In this document: piece after piece, positions 55,236 to 64,000 of the stretch
How positions within the stretch are numbered: position 1 is the stretch's first letter
Layout of the letters: every line of letters starts with the position of its first letter
NCBI RefSeq assembly: GCF_000499845.2
Contig: NC_023749.2
Span: 18,605,138 to 18,669,137 of the forward strand
Source: Phaseolus vulgaris
Taxonomy: Eukaryota; Streptophyta; Magnoliopsida; Fabales; Fabaceae
Direction: 5' to 3'
DNA length: 64,000 nt
The notes under the pieces: model-generated
Told to the model about the DNA's origin: nothing
The model's input: only the letters and a program-made list of their open reading frames with translations
Database searches by the model: none
Translations under genes and position numbers: made by a program

Positions 55236-57060
55236 TTAAGTCCTCATCGCCATATGGCGATCGGAGGCACAAGTGTGAAGTTTTTTAGTCCTCCTCGTCG
55301 TGAGCGAGCGCATGCGAGAAGAGTTTGGAAAGACCTTCCTCGCCGTAAGCGAGTGTAGGCGAGAAAAGTTGAGAAAGACCTTTCTCGCCGTAAGCGAGTG
55401 TAGGCGAGAAGAGTTTAAAAAGACCTTCCTCGCCGTGAGCGGGTATAGGCGAGAAGAGATTAAGATACATTTGCCTTAGTTTTTCCCTTCCATGTAAAAT
55501 CAAAGACCAAGATGGCGTCGCCAGAACAAGGCATTGCCAAGACAAGGCGTCGCCGAGATAGCGATACCAAGAACATGTATCACTAGAACAAAGCATCGCC
55601 AGAAGTAGGCGTTGCAGCCAGATAATCAATCAGAAGTCAAGTTTAGAGCAAGATAACAGGTATGTTCATCATAAGTCAAAATCCAATTTATTGAAGTTTC
55701 CCAGTTATTGAGTTTGCATGATTGTCATTTTAAGTTTTCAAAGAAAAGACTTTGTCGTCCTTGTGTAATTTAGGGCAGATTCAGATCGCATGCATTCAGT
55801 CCAAAGTTTTAAGACCTCATCGCCACCTCGCGATCGGAGGCAAAAGTATAAAGTTTTAAGCCCTCATCGCCAGTTGGCGATCGGAGGTAAAGGTTAAGTT
55901 TTAAGTCCTCATCGCTGCTTGGCGATTGGAGGCACAAGTCAAGTTTTAAGTCCTCACCGCCACTCGGCGATTGGAGGCACAAATTAAGTTTGTAAGTCCT
56001 CATCGCCACCTAGTGATCGGAGGCACAAATATAAAGTTTTTAAGTTCTTGTCGCCACTTGGCAATCGGAGGTGAAAGTTAAGTTTTAAGTCCTACTCGCC
56101 TAGAACGAGTATAGGCGAGAACATAATAAAAAGTCCTACTCGCCTAGAGCGAGTATAGGCGAGAACAGATCAAAAGTCCTACTCGCCTAGAACGAGTTTA
56201 GGCGAGAACAGATTAAGAAGTCCTACTCGCCAAGAACAAGTATCGGCGAGAGTTCAGAGCAAGATGACAGATATGTACAGTATGAGTTAAAATCCGGGCG
56301 CCTAGTCCTTGAGCAAGGGTTAAGGGATTCCTTCGGGACGTCCCCTCCTCAAGTATGAATAGCTAGCCCCGGTACCAGATAACAGTTCAAACCCGGGCGC
56401 CTAGTCCTTGAGCAGGGGTTAAGGGATTCCTTCGGGACGCCCCCTCCTCAAGTATGAATAGCTAGCCCCGGTACCAAAGAAAGTCCTCCTCACCCTCGAG
56501 TGAGTTCAGGCAAGATGAGATTGAAAGTCCTCAGTGCATCCAGGGGAAAGGTAGCCCTGGGCAAGTTGAGGCACCAGAGAAAGTCCTCCTCACCCTCGAG
56601 TGAGTTCAGGCAAGATGAGATTGAAAGTCCTCAGTGCAGCCAGGGGAAAGGTAGCCCTGGGCAAGTTGAGGCACCAGAGAAAGTCCTCCTCACCCTCGAG
56701 TGAGTTCAGGCAAGATGAGATTGAAAGTCCTCAGTGCATCCAGGGGAAAGGTAGCCCTGGGCAAGTTGAGGCACCAGAGAAAGTCCTCCTCACCCTCGAG
56801 TGAGTTCAGGCAAGATGAGATTGAAAGTCCTCAGTGCATCCAGGCAGACCCCTGGGCAAGTTGAGGCACCAGATAAAGTCCTTCTCGCTGTCAAGCGAGT
56901 TCAGGCCAGATAAAGTCCTTCTCGCTGTCGAGCGAGTTCAAGCCAGATAAAGTCCTTCTCACCTCAGAGTGAGTTCAGGCAAGAACAGAGTACAAGACCT
57001 CTTTGCTTAAGCAAATTGAGGCAAGTTCGAAAGTCCTCAGTGCAGAACCAGGCCGACAAA
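55236..57060 (+). repeat. AAGTCCT-hairpin module arrays of element B
   Basis: About 30 successive units, each beginning AAGTCCT, AAGACCT or a close variant and followed by an inverted repeat. Stem types: ATCGCC/GGCGAT (55236-56080), CTCGCC/GGCGAG (55300-55460, 56086-56250), CTCGCT/AGCGAG (56874-56950), CTCACC..GTGAG (56480-56830, 56952) and TTTGCTTAAGCAAA (56990-57010). The ~100-bp units at 56480-56870 each hold two modules. Confidence 0.85.
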
Positions 57061-57907
57061 GTTTTAGGCGATGACCTAGAAATACACATGTCACTTGGCA
57101 GATCAGGCAAGCGAGATTTCAGATACTAAAAATGACTCCCGTCTACTGCTCAGTAAGTAATTTCGTGCCAAATGTTATTGCTATAGACTAACCGTTTGTT
57201 TAAGATAAGTGGATTGCCAGAAAATTAAGCATCAGTTTGTGCCAAGTTAATTGGGTTGAGAGAAACCAACCAAGTTATCAGGTGATCACACAACAGATAA
57301 GTTATCAGGGGGTAAGAAGTCACAAGGTGGCTGAGGTAGGTCCGTAAAAGACACCTCACTACCCAGATCAAGTCGTTTCAGATTAAAGGCTCAGGGAAGG
57401 CAGAGGGGGTCCGTTAAAGGCAGCTCTCCTCCCAGATTGATAGTTCAAGATATGAAGCCGCTCCCCAGAGGACGCCTTGGCAGATAAAAAGGAAAATAGC
57501 ATTCATAGAAGCCCGCGACTTTGTGATTGAAGCTCGAAAGAAGAAGTACACGGCGAGAACTAAGTTAGCAGAGTTTGAGGCGATGACATAGAAATGCGCA
57601 TGGCATTTGGCAGATCAGGCGAGCTAGATTTCATATACTAAGAATGACCCACGCCTACTGCCCAGTAAGTGATTTTGCGTTAAATGTTATTGTTATAAAC
57701 TAATAGTTTGTCCAGTTAAGTTGATTTTCACAGAGCTAAGCACCAGTTGGCGCTAAGTCGATTTCTTTAAAGCAAGAGTTAGTCAGTTATATCAGATGAT
57801 TACACAGCAGATAAAAGCGAAACCATGCGCACATTTATATGTATTGAAGAAGAAAATGGAACAGTGAACTTCTTAGTCTTTTTGCTGAAAACAAGTTATC
57901 AGCTCAA

Positions 57908-57921
57908 GACTGGGGGGCTTG
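57908..57921 (+). other. polypurine tract of element B
   Basis: GACTGGGGGGCTTG before TGTACCGTCC. Its mirror in element A is CCCCCCAGTC (43746-43755). Confidence 0.65.
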
Positions 57922-58798
57922 TGTACCGTCCAGGTCATCGGGTGTGATGACGTGGACAAGAGAAAGGTAGGTGGTCAAGAAGTCAACATAGTCGTCGTAT
58001 AGTCAACATAGTCAATGTAGTCGCCATATGTAGAAGCGGCGTTCTTCAGTATAAATAATTGGTTATCGCCGAGATGTGTCACCGCCAAAATGGATCATCA
58101 CCCATCGCCCAAGAGAAGCATCGCGCAAAGTAAGACATCGCCCTAAAGCTGGGTGGCGGCACTGTGGGACCCTCCGCACAGAATAAATGATCGAGTCAAA
58201 GGGGCACGTGGCAATGCCCACATGCTCATTAAAGATATCCAGGGAAGGCTGCATGCATGACGCGTGATTAGTTAGGGCACCCACAGAGTATGATGGCGCG
58301 AGAGATACAACGCTCAAGTTAGAGCCCAAGTGGCCATAAGGTTATACATTGCACTCCAGATAAGGGAAGTCCATGGGTCGGATACGCTAAGATCCTAAAG
58401 ATAGCGGCGCAAGGACCTTCTCCAAGGAACCCTAGATAATAGCAAGCAACGCAGAGGTTAATCCTAGTTTTTCACCTATATAAAGGGCACGAAGAGCCCT
58501 AGTAAGGTAGGCTTTCATAGTTATACAAAGCACTAAACCCTAGTTGTTCTTGACGGCACACCCAACTGTGAGCACAAGGCAATTAGGGCAACACAGTTCC
58601 AGTCATTGAGATAATCATACAGTCTCTAGTCACTTTGGTGTTTCTCGCTAGCTGACTTGATCGTCGGAGTGCAAACGGCCGCGAGGGCGCCCCTTTGTTC
58701 TTCTTTTTCAGGTACTCGTAGACAAGGCAGAACGAAGGCGCTATAGCTCGTGGGGACAAGCCACTCATAAAGACGACCCAGGTCAACCGGCCGGAACA
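57922..58798 (+). repeat. 3' LTR of element B
   Basis: Same length as the 5' LTR. Differences include GGGTCGG for GGGCCGG near 58375 and TATAGCGCC-type changes near the end (GGCGCTATAGC for GGTGCTCTAGC). It ends GGAACA, followed by GAGAA. Confidence 0.9.
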
Positions 58799-60934
58799 GA
58801 GAATGTATGTGATTATTTGTTCTTTGGATTAAAAATATATAAAAATATGAATAAGTATAATGTGAATTGTATTACGTATCATGAAAGATATATTTATTTG
58901 AAATTAATTCACTCACTTTTTTTTTTATATTGTATTACTTAATAAAGAGTAAGTAATGTTGCAAGCCACGATATCAATTAATAGGAGCAAAATAGGATTT
59001 TTTTTTTTCATTCCTGGATTATATATATATTTTAGAAATGACTTTCGACTATTTTATATAAAAATTATGTGTATAATAATTTATATATATATATATATTA
59101 TAAATGTATATACTTTTGAGTATCACAACAAACATTACTTTTAATAAATTTATTATTTTTTATGATAATAGTTTAAAAAGTATGAACTGTGATTTGAGAT
59201 CGAATGATTAAGCAAAACTCTTTTATATACTTGGTGCATGCTCCTTACTCTTCAAAAGGAATTTAATATTTTCTTATGACTTGCTAAGTTTGGAGGAACT
59301 GAGTTATGGACAGTAACATTTATCAATATTTATAAAACCTTAGAGCAAAATTTATCAATCATTAATGATTTTTAACTGCTTACTAACACACTATAACAAA
59401 ACTTCGAAAATGAAAGAAATATAATTAAAGGAAAAAGAGCAATAAAGTAATTGAAAGATGCACAAAGAAACAAGAGTTAAACATATAATATTGCACATGA
59501 AAAATTGCCATAGTCATTCTTTCTTTCTTTTTATAATTGTACAAACATATCACTCATTTGTAAAATTTCTTGCATCAAATAAAATTATAATGTTCCTTAT
59601 AATCATCCATTCTTTTCTTTCTATTGTTCTAATTGGAACAATACACTATATTTTATAAATATAATTGTTTTTATTCTTTAAAAACATCATTCATCAACAT
59701 CTATTAAAAAATACTTTAAATTTAATTAGATAAATCTAACAAATTTTTGTTAGAATAGATTTTAAATAATTATAATATTATATTATAAAAATAAAAAATG
59801 TACAAACTCAACTTAATATCAAATTAAGTTTACACTATGGAATCTCCAACAATATCTTACAAACTTAATGTTACACTATTTTTTTAAAAAAAATAAAATA
59901 AAATTTAGTGAAAGGTTATTTTCGTTAAAAATTTAAAACTCAAACATTATTGAAACAATCCACCTTAGTAACCCGTTTTCCCAACTTTGATAGGGAATCT
60001 TGATATAGACGTGGCAAAGTAATATAATTTATAAGCATTAAATTATGTGAGATCTGACTAGTTCCATTTAGAAAAGAAGAGACAGCTTCAAATTTTCCAA
60101 CAAATTGTTGTTGTTAACATGTATTATGTTATTTAAAATTTCATAAAGTTGTTTACATCTAGAGATACAAGTTTGTTACACAAACAATTATTATAAGATG
60201 TTGTCTTATTTTTAAAATAAAAAAATTAAAATCATAACTAGAAATAAATCAAAATCATAAATAGAAATAAAATCAAAATCAAAGTGAATATATTTATATT
60301 TTACATAAAACAGAAATATTATAAATGAAATTCACAAGTCACCGTTTTACCTATTTTTAGTTTTTTAAAAACTTAATTTTAAGTATCATAATTTTCCTAA
60401 AAAATATATATCTACGAAAAAGTCATTTAACAAACAGCTACTTTTAGAAAAAAAAAATATTAATGACTTGATTAAATTAAATATTATTTTATAAATTAAA
60501 TTTTTTTAATATAAAAATATTACTAATAAAAATTTATAAAATAATTTTTAAATTAGTATCAATATTAAATTTTTAATTACTAACTATTTTAATTCTAAAT
60601 TAGTATTTAATTTAAAATTAGAAAGTAATTTAAAATAATTAATAATTATAATATTGATAATTGAATAGTAATCTAAAAACTATTTTATAATTTTTTATTA
60701 ATAATAAAAATTATTTTAAATATTAATAAAATTTTAATTTATAAATATTTAACTTAATTATTATAATAACTATTTACTTTTTATCTTTAGATTAATTACA
60801 TTTAAATTATTTTCTTATAATGATCGTACACAACTTACTATATACCTCTACACATAAGTGCAGAAAGGAGACGTATCATAATTTCTGCCAACATTAAAAA
60901 TTTAACTTCTTTAATTAAATAATACTTATAGTAA

Positions 60935-60965
<31 letters not shown>

Positions 60966-61749
60966 CTAACATCAAACTTTTATAAAAAAAAAAAAACATA
61001 TATAATAGAAAATAAAATAAAATAACTTGTGAAACCTAGTTCCTTAAAATTGTCATTTTCACTTTTAATATTGCTATTTTTATCAATATATATGTATATG
61101 ATTTTATTATATTTAACAGAGGTATTTTATTTTCCCTTTGTAACCTGGATGTGAAATGAAAATAGTTTGAGAAATAATTTTATAAAGGGTCCAAATGGTT
61201 AGAATAAACACAGCATATATAATTATCAACTGGTGTGTCCTGTGTGCAGCAAATCACAGCATATTCAAAAAGGTCCCATGTTAGGTACATGTAGGAATTA
61301 AAGAGATAAGATCATATATTTATTTTATTATAAAAGTAAAGATCAAAGAACTAATAAAGTGAAAAGTTGGCTCAAACTAAACTAGTTTATACGATAGCAT
61401 AAGCACAAAATGACAGACTCGGCCAAGTTGGCTAATACTTCACCAATTAAAACAAGATAAGTAGAAAGCTATGATGGGAGGGAAAGCAACACATACTATA
61501 TAAATAAATTTCAGTGTTTCAGTAAATTAATTCACGATGATATACTATATGATTGATGAAAACAAAAATTTAACTATAATAAAAGGTAGAAACCCACTTG
61601 ACAACTTGAACAAAAGTAATTAATTATATTAGGGTTCTCCCACAATTAGAATTATTTAGATGTGATGAAACTTTTTGTTGAAATTAGATGTTGGTTGTCT
61701 TTTATAAAAAAATAAAAAGATGCAAAATATAAATTAAAATTGTATATAT
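58799..61749. other. very AT-rich spacer
   Basis: No gene recognised. Holds TA microsatellites (about 59081-59100, 60934-60962) and a probable fold-back element at 60478-60750. Small ORFs (58956, 59458) are composition-driven. Confidence 0.55.
60478..60750. repeat. AT-rich inverted repeat (possible fold-back MITE)
   Basis: ACTAATAAAAATTTATAAAA (near 60521) faces TTATAATTTTTTATTAATAA (near 60690), and AATTAGTATCAATATTAAAT faces ATAATATTGATAATTGAATA, with CTAAATTAGTATTTAATTTA near the centre. Pairing is imperfect, and extreme AT content makes chance pairing likelier. Confidence 0.4.
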
Positions 61750-62913
61750 TGTTAGGAACAGAATGGTCTTAGAACACATCTATACTTGGTATTGACCGAT
61801 TATATATATATAAAAAAAAGATATGTATCATATCTTAATTATGACACACATCTTAATCTAGTCTCAAAAGTAAAAAGTTTCAGCAGACCCTATAAATAAG
61901 CATAACAACAAGGCAAAGGTACGTCATTGTTATATTTATTGCGTCATACCGACCAGATACATACTTGAACGTCGGAGAATCTTTTGCAGATGTACTCCCG
62001 ACTCAAGGAATCTAAGGGAGAAAGGATCAATTGTTCAGCCGATAAAAGATAATGTCTTAGTCCCTCATACAAGATCAATTGGCGTGCACTATGGGGTCGA
62101 GAGAGTAAAAAAGTTAGAGAGAAATAAATGGTGTTGACAGGAACATGACAAGTGAGAGGATCACTGAAGCTTAACAGGTTACCCTGCTCCTATCTCTGCA
62201 AATGGAGATGGTCGAGATGAGGAAAAACAATGAAGAGGAAATGTAAGTTCTCATAAAAGAGAACAAGGAAATGAAGTGACAATTTGTCGAGAGAAATCCC
62301 CAAACAATAACAACTGGACATGTCCGAGGGCACATAACATAGGGAGATACCCTCGACTCATCCAATTGACCCGTCAATAGCAACACGCCCTTTGGAGACT
62401 AAGAGTCAAAATGTTAAGTCGCAACTCAATCAATCCGCTACTATGGGAGGGTCTAGAAGACACCCATTCACTGATGACATCATGGAGGCACAACTACCCC
62501 TACTTGGAAGGGAATGAATGTGGACCACTATAATAAGACTACAGACTCGGACGAGCACGTGGACATCTACATCACACAAATGAGCCTATACACATTTGAC
62601 GACTCGGTGCTATGTTGAGTCTTTCCCAAATCACTCAAAGGGAGAGCTCTCATCTGGTTCACAAGGCTTCCCCTAAATTCCATAAATTGGTTTGGGACAT
62701 TGATGTTCTAATTCGGAATGCAGTTTGCAACAAGTCGGTCACATAATCTAACCTTTATTGTACTTGTGAACATACGACAGGAGAAGGGAGAGCCATTTTG
62801 AGTATTCATGGAGATGTTTATCAAAGTGTCCATAAACATCCAAAATTTGAGTCTAGAGGTGGCAATGCACCATATGGTGGCCACTCTTCAGCCATACCCA
62901 TTGATAAATGCTA
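61750..62913 (+). mobile_element. Ty3/gypsy (Tat-type) 5' fragment: LTR, PBS, gag
   Basis: LTR about 61750-62077 (TGTTAGGAAC...AAGATCA, with CCTATAAATAAGC near 61890), PBS ATTGGCGTGCACTATGGGGT at 62078, then a gag with stops and frame changes up to about 62913, where recognisable sequence ends. Same lineage as the outer element at 14642-27672. Confidence 0.75.
62130..62913 (+). pseudogene. Tat-type gypsy gag, degenerate
   Basis: Readable blocks: EMRKNNEEEM, then TTDSDEHVDIYITQMSLYT, FDDSVLC, VFPKSLKGRALIWFTRLPLN, FGMQFATSRSHNLTFIVLVN, IRQEKGEPF, VFMEMFIKVSINIQNLSLEV and AMHHMVATL. This is the PF03732-type gag core in its normal order. At least five stops interrupt it. It breaks off before any zinc knuckle. 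Confidence 0.8.
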
Positions 62914-63201
62914 TAATTTAGTAATATTACATATAAAAAGATAGACACTTATAAGTTTTAATTGATAAAATAGTTATAATTCAACCCCTAATTTAGAAAT
63001 TTATACCTCTTTACATATGTTTTATTATAATATGAATGTAGACGATGTATTGTCAAATTTGTGTTAATTTCAGGATTTTATGGGAAAATGGAGATTAAAT
63101 GGCTAAAGGAAAATGGACAAGAAAAAAAGAAAAAGTTGGAACATTGAAATCTCGTCCAAAACTCACCAAAACTTGTCCAAGCAAGATCACTCCAGAGAAA
63201 C
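62914..63201. other. short spacer
   Basis: AT-rich. It ends in AGAGAAAC, the target site of the following element. Confidence 0.5.
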
Positions 63202-63980
63202 TAGGGGTGACAATGTGGGTTGGCCCACCTCACGCAAGGAGTGCAACCTCATTTTGTTGGTCTGCCTAGCATAAGAGATAACCCGCGGGCCTGTATGCCA
63301 GCTCGCATAAGAAAAAGTATTTTGTTTTTAAAAATTAAATTTTCATTAATTATAAAAAAGATTATTCCTACTTTTGGTAAATTAAAATTTTATCTATGTT
63401 TCAATTCATTCAATTCAAATAAAAACATGAATTCAAGTATGAGGGTTGTTAGAAGGCTTGATTAAAAATAATAATTATTTTTTATCTATTTTTCCTATAT
63501 ATGTATATAAATGTATAAAAGCATCTTATCAAACTTCTGCTACAATTTTTTTTAATGAAGATGACTAATTTTTTAACTATCTTATTGAAATATTTTCTTT
63601 ATATTATTTTTTATTAACAAATTTTAAATATAAGACTTTACTTAAAAATAAATTCACTGTCAGTCTTAATATTAACTCATTTAGATGATTAAAATAAAAC
63701 ATTATTTTTTTAGTACATTAAATTCAATTTCTTAAAAATAAAATAAAATAAAGGACACACTGCAATAATGGATGAGGTATATTTTTTTTTGCAAAAAAAA
63801 TAAAATAATTATTTTTTATTTATGCGGGCCAACGGACCAACCCGTCCCGTTGTTGGCCCACGCAGGTTGCGGGTTATGCGGGGCGGGTCTAAGCGGGTTA
63901 GATCAGTGAGCCCACCCCCGCGCTTTTTGGTAGCAAGCTGCAGACCGGCTCGCATGGCCCACCCCACATTGCCATCCCTA
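63202..63980. mobile_element. hAT-like non-autonomous element, 779 bp, 8-bp TSD
   Basis: The terminal inverted repeats are TAGGGGTGACAATGTGGG and, from the right end, TAGGGATGGCAATGTGGGG. The flanks AGAGAAAC (63194-63201) and AGAGAAAA (63981-63988) match at 7 of 8. The GC-rich subterminal blocks (GCGGGCC, GGGTTATGCGGGGCGGG) are self-complementary. No transposase. Related to 30131-31084. Confidence 0.8.
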
Positions 63981-64000
63981 AGAGAAAATCTCCCAAAACT

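Larger units (their letters stand above)
51821..58798 (+). mobile_element. LARD-like non-autonomous LTR element B (plus strand), 6978 bp
   Basis: Two 877-bp LTRs (51821-52697, 57922-58798), PBS at 52698-52716, polypurine tract at 57908-57921 and a 5.2-kb interior without retroviral genes but with AT minisatellite, 44-bp repeats and hairpin-module arrays. The LTRs differ at roughly 15 positions by eye, so insertion is fairly recent. The flanks CAAGT (left) and GAGAA (right) do not match each other. CAAGT is the reverse complement of the ACTTG left of element A. Confidence 0.9.

Noticed and set aside
42793..58798. The inverted A/B arrangement as one giant palindrome from a failed assembly
   Set aside because: A and B differ in LTR subfamily, array copy numbers and many substitutions, so they are separate copies. 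An error at the outer borders is still possible and is noted in the inversion finding.
59391..59430. CACTATAACAAAAC word, possible CACTA terminus
   Set aside because: No matching inverted end or subterminal repeats were found nearby.

Overview
The window looks like gene-poor, AT-rich plant chromosomal DNA, most likely from a phaseoloid legume (Phaseolus/Vigna/soybean relatives). The grounds are the kinds of retroelement present (Sirevirus-type copia, Tat-type and chromovirus-type gypsy, CACTA with a Ulp1-like gene) and one intron-containing plant gene. The species is an inference. I see no rRNA, tRNA, CRISPR or bacterial-style operon.

Only one ordinary host gene is convincing: a three-exon, minus-strand DUF506 (PDDEXK-like) gene at 40780-41923, with a TATA-like site just upstream. 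Everything else I can name is transposable element (TE), TE wreckage, tandem repeat or featureless AT-rich spacer.

Layout. 1-1900: 3' end of a decayed Ty3/gypsy element inserted into a minus-strand LINE (1900-3339). 3340-14641: AT-rich spacer with a dispersed repeat, small tandem duplications, two related MITE-like elements (the second sits inside a tandem array), an Athila-like pol remnant and a CACTA-like terminus. 14642-27672: a Russian-doll nest. The outer Tat-type gypsy element (TSD ATTTG) holds a solo LTR (TSD TCATC), a pol-less Sirevirus-type copia element (TSD ATAAA) with its own internal solo LTR, and a minus-strand gypsy LTR split by another solo LTR (TSD CAAGG). 27673-29656: spacer with a 97-bp duplication. 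29657-37080: a complete-ended CACTA element (TSD TTC) with TNP2, Transposase_24-like and Ulp1-like remnants, a nested hAT-like element and a nested solo LTR (TSD GAGGG). 37395-38958: a LINE 3' end with a tandem 363-bp duplication. 39563-40010: a second copy of the dispersed repeat. 40780-41964: the host gene. 42793-58798: two large non-coding LTR elements (LARD-like) of one family facing each other, with a truncated third relative and a copia scrap between them. 58799-61749: AT-rich spacer. 61750-62913: another Tat-type gypsy 5' end. 63202-63980: a hAT-like non-autonomous element.

The most unusual signals are: (1) hairpin modules, each introduced by AAGTCCT or a close variant, reiterated about 30 times in the LARD-like element, with sequence-unrelated stems; (2) family-specific paired palindromes at comparable places in different Sirevirus-type LTRs; (3) target-site evidence that the 16-kb LARD block was inverted by recombination between its outermost LTRs; and (4) a Sirevirus-like element in which a 362-codon open reading frame stands where pol should be. 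Family names are from motif recognition only; no database search was run.
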